Part shown: positions 40,501-52,826 of the stretch, piece after piece
Layout: each line of letters opens with the position of its first letter
How positions within the stretch are numbered: position 1 is the stretch's first letter
Assembly (NCBI GenBank): GCA_029339505.1
Contig: JAQISU010000345.1
Coordinates: 2,815,001-2,879,000, forward strand
DNA length: 64,000 nt
Direction of reading: 5' to 3'
Source: Unio delphinus
Taxonomy: Eukaryota > Mollusca > Bivalvia > Unionida > Unionidae
Program-made: the position numbers and the translations under genes
The notes under the pieces: model-generated
What the model was told of the DNA's origin: nothing
What the model saw: only the letters and a program-made list of their open reading frames with translations
Database searches by the model: none

Positions 40501-43500
40501 GGTATTATGAACAGATCGGACTATGTATGGTGTTCATTGGCATTATGAACACATTGGACACTGAGTTATGATGATTGGTATTATGAACAGATTGGACTAT
40601 GTATGGTGATGATTGGTATTATGAATAGATCGGACTATGTATGGTGTTGATTGGTATTATGAATACATCGGTCTATGTATGGTGATGATTGGTATTATGA
40701 ACAAATCGGTCTATGTATGGTGTTAATTGGTATTACGAACAGATCGGACTATGTATGGTGATGATTGGTATTATGAACAGATCGGTCTATGTATGGTGAT
40801 GATTGGTATTACGAATAGGTCGGTCTATGTATGGTGATGATTGGTATTATGAACACATAAGACTTTGCATGGCGATGATTGATATTATGAACAGATCGGA
40901 CTATGTATGGTGTTGATTGGCATTATGTACACATCGGACTATGTGCGGTGATGATTGGTATTATGAACAGATCGGACTATGTATGGTGTTGATTGGTATT
41001 ATGAACACATCGGACTATGTGTGGTGATGATTGGTATTATGAACAGATCAGACTATGTATGGTGATGATTAGCATTATGAACAGATCGGACAATGTATGG
41101 TGTTGATTGGTATTATAAACAGATCAGTCTATGTATGGTGATTTTTGGTATTATGAACATATCGTTCTATGTATGGTGATGATTGGTATTATGAACAGAT
41201 CGGACTATGTATGGTGATGATTGGTATTATGAACAGATTGGACTATGTATGGTGATGATTGGTATGATGAACAGATTGGACTATGTATGGTGTTGATTGG
41301 CATCATGAACAGATCGGTCTATGTATGGTGATGATTGGTATTATGAACAGATCGACTATGTATGGTGTTGATTGGTATTATAAAGAGATCGGTCTATGTA
41401 TGGTGATGATTGGTATTACGAACAGATCGGACTAGTTATGGTGATGATTGGTATTATGAACAGATCGGACTATGTTTGGTGATGATTGGTAAGATGAACA
41501 GATCGGACTATGTATGGTGATGATTTGTATTATGAACAGATCGGACTATGTATGGTGTTGATTAGTATTATGAATAGATCGGACTATGCATTGTGTTGAT
41601 TGGTATCATGAACAGATCGGTCTATGTATGGTGATGTTTGGTATTATGAATAGATCGGACTATGTATGGTGTTGATTGGCATTATGAATAGATCGGTCTA
41701 GGTATGGTGATGATTGGTATTATGAACAGATCGGTCTAAGTATGGTTTTGATTGGTATTATGAACAGATTGGACATTTTTTGGTGATAATTGGTATTATG
41801 AACAGATCGGTCTATGTATAGTGATGATTGGTATTATGAATAGGTCGGTCTATGTATGGTGATGATTGGTATTATGAATAGGTCGGTCTATGTATGGTGA
41901 TGATTGGTATTATGAACACATCTGACTTTGTATGGCGATGATTGATATTATGAACAGATCGGACTATGTATGGTGTTGATTGGTATTATGAACAGATCGG
42001 AATATGTATGGTGTTGATTGGTATTATGAACACATCGGACTATGTATGGTGTTGATAGGTATTATGAACACATCGGACTATGTATGATGATGATTGGTAT
42101 TATGAACAGATCGGACTATGTATGATGGTGATTGATATTATGAACAGATCAGACTATGTATGGTGATGATTGGTATTATGAACAGATCGGACTATTTATG
42201 GTGATGATTGGTATTATGAACAGATCGGACTATTTATGGTGTTGATTGGTATGATGAAGAGATTGGACTATGTATGGTGATGATTGATATTATGAACAGA
42301 TCGGACTATGTATGGTGTTGATTGGTATTATGAACAGATCGGACTATGTATGATGTTGATTGATATTATGAACACATCGGACTATGTATGGTGATGATTG
42401 GTATTATGAACACATCGGACTATGTGTGGTGATGATTGGTATTATGAACAGATCAGACTATGTATGGTGATGATTGGTATGATGAACAGATCGGACAATG
42501 TATGGTGTTGATTGGTATGATGAAGAGATTGGACTATGTATGGTGATGATTGGTATTATGAACAGATCGATTATGTATGGTGTTGATTGATATTATGAAG
42601 AGATCGGTCTATGTATGGTGATGATTGGTATTATAAACACATCGGACTATGTATAGTGTTGATTGGTATCATAAACAGATCGGACTATGTATGGTGTTGA
42701 TTGGTATCATGAACAGATCGGTCTATGTATGGTGATGATTGGTATTATGGACACATCGGTCTATGTGTGGTGTTGATTGGTATTATGAACAGATCGGACT
42801 ATGTATGGTGATGATTGGTATTATGAACAGATCGGTCTATCTATGGTGATGATTGGTATTATGAATACTTCGCTCTATGTATGGTGATGATTGGTATTAT
42901 GAACACATCAGACTTTGTATGTTGATGATTGATATTATGAACAGATCGGACTATGTATGGTGATGATTGGTATTATGAACGCATCGGACTATGTGTGGTG
43001 ATGTTTGGTATTATGAACAGATCGGACTATGTATGGTGTTGATTGGTATTATAAACACATCGAACTATGTATGATGATGATTGGTATTATGAACAGATTT
43101 GACTATGTATGATGTTGATTGATATTATGAACACCTCGGACTATGTGTCGTGATGATTGGTATTATGAACAGATCAGACTATGTATGGTGATGATTAGCA
43201 TTATGAACAGATCGGACTATGTATGGTGTTGATTGGTATTATGAACAGATCGGTCTATGTATGGTGATTATTGGTATTATGAACATATCGTGCTATGTAT
43301 GGTGATGATTGGTATTATGAACAGATCGGACTATGTATGGTGATGATTGGTATTATGAACAGATCGGACTATGTATGGTGATGATAGGTATGATGATCAG
43401 ATCGGACTATGTATGGTGTTGATTGGTATCATGAACAGATCGGTCTATGTATGGTGATGATTGGTATTATGAACAGATCGACTATGTATGGTGATGAATG

Positions 43501-43906
43501 GTATTATGAACAACACATCGAACTTTGTGTGGTGATGATTGGTATTATGAACAGATCGGACTATGTATGGTGATGATTAGTATTATGAACAGATCGGATT
43601 ATGTATGGTGATGATTGGTATTATGAACTGGTCGGACTATGTATGGTGATAATTGGTATTATGAACAGATCGACTATATATGGTGATGATTGGTATTATG
43701 AACAGATCGGACTATGTATGGTGATGATTGGTATTATGAACACATCGGACACTGTGTGGTGATTATTGGTTTATGAACAGATCGGACTATTTATGGTGAT
43801 GATTGATATTATGAACATATCGGACTATGTAAGGTGATGATTGGTATTATGAACAGATCGGACTATGTATGGTGATGATTGGTATTATGAACAGATCGGA
43901 CTATGA
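34511..43906. repeat. 9.4-kb satellite of 38-bp units with higher-order structure
   Basis: About 247 head-to-tail copies of a 38-bp unit containing GGTGATGATTGGTATTATGA then ACAGATCGGACTATGTAT. Variant units occur in long fixed orders. The GAATATGTATGATGATGATT variant at 37975 recurs at 40367, and a rare GACACTGAG variant at about 38166 recurs at about 40558, both 2392 bp apart (63 units minus 2 bp). A GAGCCTGTTTGG variant at 35885, 36151 and 36949 gives periods of 266 (7 units) and 798 (21 units). Non-coding. Confidence 0.97.
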
Positions 43907-44401
43907 GATATACTGACTAAAGTATTTACTTTAGAGACCCATGTTTGTATGTCTTGTAGCTGATTATTTGCTTAAACAAGAAAAAAAAGAGTATTTGTTT
44001 AAATCATAGGAAAATATTGGACGAAATTGTTTGAGCGGTTTTCTAAAATTTGGTATGCTAATTAGGCAAAGATTCTATAAATTATTTGGGTATATATGTC
44101 AAACTCCACATAAGTATTATTTAAAGTATTTGTATTTAGACATTTGTTAGTTTTATTCTACTTCGATCATTACAAAAGTTTGTGTTGACATTAGTCCAGC
44201 TGGATTAGCATAATACATGTCCAATGATTCCAGATTTTTCCATAGAGTCACAGAGATATTTTATCTGAACACTTATTTTGCTTCTTTTCATTTGAACATG
44301 CTGTTGATTTGTAGTCAGGAGTCGACTTCCTCAACTATGTATTGTTTTGACCTTCTTGTCCTAACATAATCGGATAAATAGGCGTGTCCTTATCTCCAGC
44401 T
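43907..44401. other. No gene recognised
   Basis: AT-rich flank of the satellite, ending at the microsatellite tail of SINE B. Confidence 0.35.
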
Positions 44402-44738
44402 GCGCACGCGCGCGCGCGCGTGTGTGTGTGGTTTCGATTTTTAACGTAGCTTTAGCAATTGTTTAGTCATATCGCTACGATGTCTGCAGTGTGACAGTTT
44501 ATAGCGATGTCTAACATTGGGGCATCATGCCGCAGGCATGTAACATGATGTCCCACCAAGTTACATTTACCCTGACACCAGGCCGATCAGTACCAGTCAT
44601 AACACTAACATCTTAATGCTGACTGAACGCTTAGCGAGGCAGTTGTTAGTACCATTTTTGTAAGGTTTTTGGTATGACTCGGCCTGGGTTTGAACCCGCA
44701 TCTGAGGCGGACGCTCTAACCACTAGGCCACCGGAGAG
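44402..44738 (-). mobile_element. tRNA-derived SINE, family B, full-length copy
   Basis: On the minus strand, from 44738: a GGTGGCCTAGTGGTTAGAGC A-box region, a B box near GCGGGTTCAAACCCAGG, then a body ending with CGTTAAAAATCGAAACC and a CA/CG dinucleotide tail (44402-44431 on plus). The gene order of pol III head, body and short repeat tail is typical of a SINE of about 340 bp. The body includes CAGCATTAAGATGTTAGTGT and TATGACTGGT, which is the progenitor sequence of the 31-bp satellite at 53.8-56.4 kb. No target duplication was identified. Confidence 0.82.
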
Positions 44739-46125
44739 GTCACTTCCACCTCCTAAATGGTGCCATGAAAGAAAACCGATTCCATCAACACTTTTGACTA
44801 AGCGAACCTCTGCTTAAAGTATTTGGTTTTGAAACCCTCTCTAAATGTTTTTTTTTTTTTCTTTTGGTTTGATATCTCTTAAAACAATTGAAAAAGCGTT
44901 GACGAAATTGACTACAAACTTTGCTATTTCATATATCGGGATCTGAACTTCTGTATGAGATTTTGAAGCTGAGAGTCTCTCTGAACCACTAGAATAAAGT
45001 TCTGATGGAATACGCAGAACTGAATCTGATATCATTGGAGGTAGAATATAGAAAGGTTATATTTTAAAGTTAATCTCTTTTATTACATAATGTGGTTAAC
45101 AAGATCAAAAACGTGTACGGTTTGTTGAACTGACAACCAATTGATTCACGCCTACTGGCTCCGGAGATTAAATCGCTCCTGGTTCTGATATGATTCTTTC
45201 CAATATGGAAACTAGTTATGGAGTAAGATTGCAATGGCCTCAGAGGTCATAGGTCAGTGTTGACCAGTATTGATGGATGTAACACTTGAGACAGAGCATC
45301 GTTCATGTAATGTTTCTGACCTGATATCCAGCACACACCGACATTAATTTATATTCGGTAGTCAGTCGATCGATTGGGCTTTTACTAAAATTGTCTTTTC
45401 TCATCCCTTATTTACACATAGGGAGCAGACAGAAATGCATACATGGGTGTTTAAAATAATTAGTACATGATGGATACAAAGAGCAACATATGAGTTTAGT
45501 ATCATCAGCGGAACAATTAATTTGCTTATGCAAATATATACATTTTTTTTTAAAAGACCCAAAACATTGCTGATATCATATTATGACATTTCCACCATCA
45601 AATATCAATAAAAAAAAATAGAATGATGAAAAGGTTTACGTCATTATACCATATTGAAACAATATTTTTTTTAAAAAATTACCTTCGAGAAATATATGTT
45701 AAATGTCATACTGTGAAGTATATTCACGAATTCGACAAACATTAGCAACGGTGTAAAGATTGCCAACGGGAATTCAACCAATGTACTAAGAATATAAAAT
45801 ACAACCAAGATTACTTCTGAGAACATAGAAAGGATAACCATTTGAAAAGCATGGGCACCAAATACCATCATAGGTAATAATATTACTAAATAATATTACC
45901 AGGAAAAAAAATCAAGCGCAGTGAGTTAATTAATTCGCGTAATGGGGAAATAGTTCAAAAAGTACTTGCTACCCGATAGAATGAAACAACAATTACAAGT
46001 AAGGAAAATAGCAGGATCTTCTCAAAGGACTAGTCTTCTAGGAGTACTAGTTATTTTTGGAGTACTAGTCTTCTCGGAGTACTAATTACTTTAAGCGTGG
46101 AGGGATACCTTATATTTTTAGTGAT
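44739..46125. other. No confident gene
   Basis: Frames at 44841-45035 and 45671-45871 (both minus) are short. The second is hydrophobic throughout, as often happens by chance in AT-rich DNA. A small local duplication (GGAGTACTAGTCTTCT type) lies at 46015-46090. Confidence 0.3.
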
Positions 46126-47030
46126 GAGTGAGTAATACATGAAAATTTAACCGAGTAGCGATACCTAATATTTTACCTGATGAGTGATAGCTAATATTTT
46201 ACCTGATGAGTGATACCTAATATTTTACCTGATGAGTGATACTTAATATTTTACATCATGAGTGATACCTAATATTTTACCTGATGAGTGATACTTAATA
46301 TTTTACCTCATGAGTGATAGCTAATATTTTACCTGATGAGTGATACCTAATATTTTTAGTGATGAGTGAGTAATACATGAAAATTTAACCGAGTAGCGAT
46401 ACCTAATATTTTTACCTGATGAGTGATACCTAATATTTTACCTGATGAGTGATACTTAATATTTTACCTCATGAGTGATAGCTAATATTTTACCTGATGA
46501 GTGATACCTAATATTTTTAGTGATGAGTGAGTAATACATGAAAATTTAACCGAGTAGCGATACCTAATATTTTACCTGATGAGTGATACCTAATATTTTT
46601 ACCTGATGAGTGATACCTAATATTTTACCTGATGAGTGATACTTAATATTTTACCTCATGAGTGATAGCTAATATTCTACCTGATGAGTGATACCTAATA
46701 TTTTTACCTGATGAGTGATACTTAATATTTTACCTGATGAGTGATACCTAATATTTTACCTGATGAGTGATACCTAATATTTTTACCTGATGAGTGATAC
46801 CTAATATTTTTACCTGATGAGTGATACTTAATATTTTACCTGATGAGTGGTACCTAATATTTTACCTGATGAGTGATAGCTAATATTTTTCCTGATGAGT
46901 GATAGCTAATATTTTACCTGATGAGTGATACCTAATATTTTTACCTGATGAGTGATACTTAATATTTTACCTGATGAGTGATACCTAATATTTTACCTGA
47001 TGAGTGATAGCTAATATTTTACTTGATGAA
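46126..47030. repeat. Minisatellite, 26/27-bp unit, about 33 copies, with a longer periodic leader
   Basis: GATGAGTGATACCTAATATT plus TTACCT recurs, with 26- and 27-bp units differing by one T. A different segment, GAGTAATACATGAAAATTTA followed by ACCGAGTAGCG, appears at about 46130, 46367 and 46529, punctuating the array and revealing a higher-order duplication at its left end. Confidence 0.93.
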
Positions 47031-47740
47031 TTATATATATATAACAATTGAACAGCATAATTTGACTAGTCCGTGTGACAAACTTAATCTATAACAACCT
47101 CGTGTTTCGAAATACAGGAACGGAAAAGTCATAAAATAATTATTTTATTATATTTATCAAGTATTCTTTCCTGCATGATTCAAGACATAATACGACTTTC
47201 CATTGCCAATTTCCCTCCTTTCCTCCATGTTTCAAGACACAATATGACTTTCCAGTGCTTTTACTTGTGCATATATAAAAGCATGATGTCACTTTCCATT
47301 ACCTAGTTACCCCTCCTATAATGTACAACAAGAATTCTATCGTGCTGGCATAAATTCTTTATTCTTTATTATTACATAATTGTATTCATATGCTAAAACC
47401 CATGCGTTGTCCTTCAGACCGATATATATTTGATTTATCCAAACTATTTATAGCGATGATGCCATTAACGTTTGAGCTTATTAAATAGAATGAGAACAGA
47501 TTTACCACATTATGGTCGATATACTCCGCGTCTTACAATTTAGTGTCCGTCTCATTTTCCCATAGTTGATAACATCGCATAGACTCGTGTTATTGGGTTA
47601 TTTGCGATATATTTTCTTTTCTAAGCATACTGAAATGCATTTGAATGTGCAACAAAACAAAACTATATATTTATTAGTATCAACGTTATTTTTTAGCTGA
47701 TTTGTAAATGAATCCCTCACTGAATATTGTGGAGTTTAAA
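47031..47740. other. No gene recognised
   Basis: AT-rich spacer. It contains a small repeated phrase around TTCAAGACA(T/C)AATA(C/T)GACTTTCC, two copies near 47180 and 47230. Confidence 0.35.
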
Positions 47741-49760
47741 ATCTAAATTGTGAAAATGTGCTGGACGACAGCCCATCAGCCCATTACAGGACTCAGGTCA
47801 GCGACCCATCCTGCAAACCAATCTTACAAAAAGCACGGTTAATTCTGGCTTCTTTGAAAATAATAAAGAATGTCCCACCTCCCCCAGATGAAGAGTGACC
47901 TCATGTACGGGTACCTTCACGAACTTGCAGATAGGATGCAACAAGGACGATTCCGCATTTTTTAACCAAGCTAGATAATTCGATTCCACTTTAGGACATT
48001 CACAGCAATGTTCTTACTGTTTCGAACCAAATCGAAGCAAAACTACCTTCAAAACTCGCTTTACTGTTTCGGTCCACACCGAATACATCCGATAGATAGA
48101 TACAAAGATAAAGTGCATTGAACAACTCTCCGCCAGTGAACCAATCCAGATCGAACTCCCGCCTCAGAGAGACAATAATTTTTAGTTGAGAAACGTGGTC
48201 TATTCCCAATAATAAGGATGAAATTTGTATCCTTGATAACAGAGCCAGACATTGCCCAGGCAATATGACACGCAGATATGCCTGACGTAGATGCAATATT
48301 GGCTAGAAATCTGGAGCTTTAATCCGAGAACTGCACGAGAAAAACAATGTGTCCCGTGGGTTGATCTGCCGCAATGTTGTCACAGAGAGCTATAGCGTAC
48401 AGGAAGATAAGTCGGTGCCGCGAATACGCCGAGCCATTTCAGTCGGCGTAGTGGGGTATCAGTTCTGTTACCACAAGGCATAACCGAAGCAGAACCTTAT
48501 CAGCATAATGCAGTTGGTCAAACATCGAAGTAACGAAACAGCACCAAGAGGAAAGCCGATCTACGATAACCCGGACATCCAAATCAGTTTTACCATACCG
48601 ATGAGGACCCGCAGATGCTACCTCCGCCCAAGTTAACAGCGTGGATGTGTCCAGGGCCTATATCCACATCATATAACAATACCCCTCCTCCTGTGTTGTC
48701 CCACTTTGACCGGATTCATCTAGTACACTCGCAAAAGGCAAACCGTTTTTCACACTGTCCAGCTCGATAAAAAATATCTCGTTTTGTTTTCAAGATCTCG
48801 TCCCTGGCACAGTTGTATTACGTTTAACTACTTGGTATTTCCTATATCATTTGTTGTCGAACTTGCCCTCACCATAGCGTTTCGCACATAAACAATATAC
48901 CCAAAATCTACGATAGAGACCTTGGGCACAAAAGAGCTAGTATGGGGTGGGGCAACTTAGCTAGATCAGCCGCAGACCGAGTGTCATAACTTCACTTAAA
49001 CGGCATCAAGTCGCAGAGATGTGCAGACCATACATTCTCTGGCTAACTGTGTTCGGCATGCGTGTGCTCTTGTAAAGGTTGGCATTCGCTTTGGGGGGAC
49101 ACTACGGTAGCCGCTCACACAGATCGTACACTCGTCGTTCAGTCAAGGTTGACCACACCCAGTGCCTGCCAGAAGCAACCTTTTTCTTTGAGTCAAAGGT
49201 TCGTTGCTGGTCCTGTGTGTTAGACCACGAGTCTCGTGGATTTTGCAAAGCTTCACACACACCCTCTCAATGTCAAGAAAAAGACACGCAAAATGACAAC
49301 GATTGCGACGAGACCGAGGCCACATGGCTTTCAAAACACTCATAGACGCTTTGCGTGGAAACAATGGTCGACTACATGGCATAGCTCTAGGCGAAGGAGC
49401 AGAATACAGAATTTAAAAATGACAATCCACAACAACCAACGAGGGAGCATCCTACCCTTACAAAGTTTCATATGACATTAGAAACTAGATTCTCAAAAAA
49501 AATCGACTGGGATACTGGCAAAATATTACTAGCAACTTCGCCATGAAATGCTCTCTACGACAAAATGCTCCATGTGGCATCATTCTCCTTCATGAAGTGT
49601 TCATTGGCAGAGTGCCGGAACTAAAAGTGGATTTACAAGTTTGTAGAATAGCACAGATCAAGCCAAATCATCTTCGAGAATTTCATCCATTCTAATAATG
49701 GTGGAAATCCTGCATGATCTAATCAAACTTCAAATCATAACGGCTGACCCATGTCCTCAA
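47741..49760. other. Unidentified, less AT-rich segment with multiple short frames
   Basis: This block stands out by visibly higher GC and codon-like texture on both strands. Frames of 60-100 codons occur at 47798-47989, 48000-48296 and 49143-49382 (minus) and at 49079-49345 and 49236-49475 (plus). The plus frame at 49079 is Cys- and His-rich in its second half (a CWSC motif near residue 38). Frames are broken every few hundred bases and I recognise no family. It may be a decayed transposon or pseudogene. There is no evidence for a working gene. Confidence 0.3.
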
Positions 49761-49918
49761 AAATTCAACATGAACTAATAAAACACTACAATAACTTTTG
49801 CATGTTTTAATATAGGGAATACCCGTAAATAATATTCTTTCTCAATCCTCATTTAGGATCCATTAACAGCATTCTCCGATCTTTCGGGTGAATATTTGTA
49901 CCTATCGATCCATCTCGG

Positions 49919-49921
<3 letters not shown>

Positions 49922-49973
<52 letters not shown>

Positions 49974-50003
49974 ATGCTTGTATGTATGTATGTATGTATG
50001 TAT
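49922..50003. repeat. (GT)n then (GTAT)n microsatellite, target of LTR element insertion
   Basis: About 48 bp of GT, a short GCATGCTT break, then a GTAT run that is cut at 50003 by the LTR element and resumes at 53452. The two halves were one microsatellite before insertion. Confidence 0.95.
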
Positions 50004-50628
50004 TGTAATAAACTTTGGAGTAAGTGTTAGTGAATTTGAAGCATGCTTGGGTCGTTAGTAGTGATTTTGGGTACAAGCCGAATGACTGTCCCTTTTCGTA
50101 ACATAGTCCATATTAAAATTCAGTGGTGTATACAAGTAGTGTGATTGAAAAGGCAGCATTTATGGTTGGAAATCAGTAAATTATAGAATGGAATCAATAA
50201 GTTGGAACTTGGTAGGTACCGTTTATGTGGCCATAGTGGAAAATTGGCGTATGTATATGAGTGTGATACGCCGGAAATTCTGTGGATGGACTGGCCTAGG
50301 GTCGCGCAGTTAAATATTTCCCAGTTAGTAAGGGAATACTGGTGTAATTTCTATGGCATGACAAGCTATCGGTACGGAAAACGGATGATAATGAAGAAAA
50401 ACCATGTAAAGGTGCAGTTAATGGACGTTTGGGCAAGTTGTCTCCTCTGGGTCGCCCATTGATTACAGCAAAGATTAATAATTATAGCAGACACGTCTTT
50501 CTTTCCATTTTACAACTCAAGTTGTATGGAAGTCTTTGGAAATTTGGGGAAAACATATGACTTCCAGCGTGACTCGCGCCAGGGTTTTGACACCGCTCGG
50601 TCAAGTGAATACCCCTGTGCTTGTAACA
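50004..50628 (+). repeat. 5' LTR, 625 bp
   Basis: Reads the same as the 3' LTR throughout. The 86-codon frame inside it (50202-50462) occurs identically in the other LTR and is not a separate gene. AATAAA lies within the first nine bases, a feature kept in the solo LTR at 33.75 kb. Confidence 0.95.
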
Positions 50629-50639
50629 AGAAAAATTTC

Positions 50640-50650
50640 TGGTGACAGCG
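50640..50650 (+). promoter_or_regulatory. Candidate primer-binding site
   Basis: TGGTGACAGCG starts with TGG, complementary to a tRNA CCA end. It begins 11 bases after the LTR, farther than usual for Gypsy elements, so the assignment is tentative. The matching tRNA was not identified. Confidence 0.5.
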
Positions 50651-51839
50651 TTTTGGGATATGTGTGAATAGTTCTGTCATGGTTTGCAATTTATTCAGAG
50701 TTATTATGTGTGAAACTGACTATTGCTTCGCATTTGGAAAGAAAGAGGAAAGAAATATTATGGCTAGTGCGACTTTAACTTCGTTTATTGAGATTTCGCG
50801 ACATTTGGTCTGCGAGAGTAGATATATGCATTTGCTGCTGAGAAGGATTTTTAAGAGGAGTACTATCTTCAAGCAGGATGGAGTGTTTTATCCGGGATAT
50901 AGTACAGCGATGACAAAAGAATTGTATTGGTGTAGGTCGCGCAGATTGCGAGATCTAAGTCAGTTGGAGGTAAAATCGTGAGACAGTGCACACGCGGTTT
51001 CCATTTCTCCTCGACACGTGGGGGTTAAAACAGGGCCAAGTGATACTTTTGGTTCTTTTTAATAGGCTGGAATTGCTAAAATGTGGACGACAATCATTGG
51101 CCACGGAATTGTAACATCCTGGAATGATGAAAATGTCTGTAATTGTTTTGTTTTTGTACAAACTGATAGGAACCGCTAATGAATGGGTTTGACAACACCC
51201 CCCCCCCCCCCCGCCGTGTTGTGTATAATTGAGGAGATTGGAGTTTATAACATCAACAACAATAAGAACAATAAGAACAACATACATAAATTTGATATAA
51301 GCGTCATACACCGGTAGAAGTGGCCAATAAAAGTTTTAAATGGGTGGGTAATAATTTTTCCCCGTAATTATTACATGGATGGGTTGAGACATATTGTCTA
51401 CGGGTGACAATTAAAAGCCGCGCAGTTACAATTAAATCAGAATGCGCCCAAAGGCTATGTAAATAATTTGATTATTGGTGTGATTATTTGTTTTATATTT
51501 TTAAATTCTGTAACGACAGATGTCGGTCTTGATTGGGGTTTTATTATTGTATGTATTAGTTTTATAATTTGTAATCATGTGGTGTTAGAGCAGAAAAGTT
51601 CTAGAAGTTGTTGCTGCATGAGACCAGGTGGTAAATTAAGTCTAGTTGTTTGAATTGTGCTTGGAGTTAAACATGGCTGAATTGAAAGAAAATAAGGGTA
51701 TTATGTATGGGTGTTTGGAGGCTGGTGGACTATTTGTTTATTTTTATTTTTGTGTTGCTGTAGGGTACGGTTAAGTGGTGAAAAGATGATTGAAAAGGCA
51801 GTGTCAAGTCTAGCGTTCTGTTGGTGACAATAGGGTCGC

Positions 51840-52470
51840 GCCAGATGGGCGTTGAAGTCATGGTTGACTTATTTTTGAGGTTCTTAAGAGGTCGTGTTTC
51901 ATTTGAAGAACGCATTCTCTAACCTCGTGGGGTAGTACAGGACGGAACCTGTATTTTGTTTGTCATTGAACTGTTAGCGACTTGCCAGTTGAGAATTGAT
52001 TTATACAGAGCACATTAAGAAGGAAGAAAGAAATCGTCTACACGCATCTTCATGATCATATATGGTTCAGCGAGGTTTTCATCATGCATAGTTTGACTTG
52101 TCTGAATGAATGGAATGGTGTCAATTTGGAAAACTGTGAAGGACAATTCAAAGCACGTGTTAGTTATTTAGCAGCATGAAGAAATTGTAGTGCACACCAC
52201 AATTATAGTTGAATCGTGATGTAATAGTGTTCCAAACTTTAGCGTTTGGGGATAGGTTTTCTTAGGGATTTAGGTAACAACTGGTGTGGAATTTGTAGTG
52301 AATTAACAGTGAAAGAAACAAATAGGATCGTCTGGCACAGACTGAGTTGAAAAATATTTGCGCATTGAAGTCATGGTTGACTTGTTGGAGGTTAGTAAGA
52401 GAAGGTGTCTCTGAAGAACGCTAACCTCGTGATATGTACAGGTGTACCAAGGTCTATTAGGAGAACGTGT
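51840..52470. repeat. Internal diverged direct repeat in the LTR element
   Basis: TGAAGTCATGGTTGACTT occurs at about 51853 and 52367, each followed by related TGAAGAACGC and CTAACCTCGTG phrases within about 100 bp. The two blocks differ by indels. They may be structured RNA or packaging-type elements, or simply an old duplication. Confidence 0.6.
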
Positions 52471-52812
52471 GTCCTGGTGGAAACGCAATCTCCAGACCAG
52501 AGTTTTAATGTAAAGAGGAATGGTTCTGGTTGCATTTGATGTCTGTTGTTAGAGACCTATGCTTAGACAAGTCAATTTCGAGGAAGTCGTGAGGGAGTTT
52601 GAACCCGACTAAGTGGTTGAAACATTATTTCATCTTGGATTCAACTTGTTTAGATTTGGATAGTTTATGTTGTTGTATATAATCATATTGGTAATCGTTT
52701 ATCGGGTGTGGGGTTAAATTTAGAAAAAAAAAAAAAAAAAAAAAAATACTTCAAATTGTGATTTAGATCACAGAAATGTGACGTTTGTGTCACTCGGGAC
52801 GAGTGATCTTTT

Positions 52813-52823
52813 AAAGGCGGGGG
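52813..52823 (+). promoter_or_regulatory. Polypurine tract
   Basis: AAAGGCGGGGG followed by TAA abuts the 3' LTR. The purine run is broken only by one C. This is the expected plus-strand priming site for an LTR retrotransposon in plus orientation. Confidence 0.7.
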
Positions 52824-52826
52824 TAA

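Noticed and set aside
34511..43906. Repeat-protein gene (38-bp unit read as coding)
   Set aside because: 38 is not a multiple of three and stops occur in every frame within a few units.
44402..44738. Functional tRNA gene at the SINE B head
   Set aside because: A- and B-box-like sequences are present but the acceptor and anticodon stems do not pair, and the body and dinucleotide tail mark it as a SINE.
50202..50462. 86-codon frame present twice (also 53025-53285) as a duplicated gene
   Set aside because: Both copies lie inside the two LTRs of one element, so identity follows from LTR duplication. No known protein motif is present.
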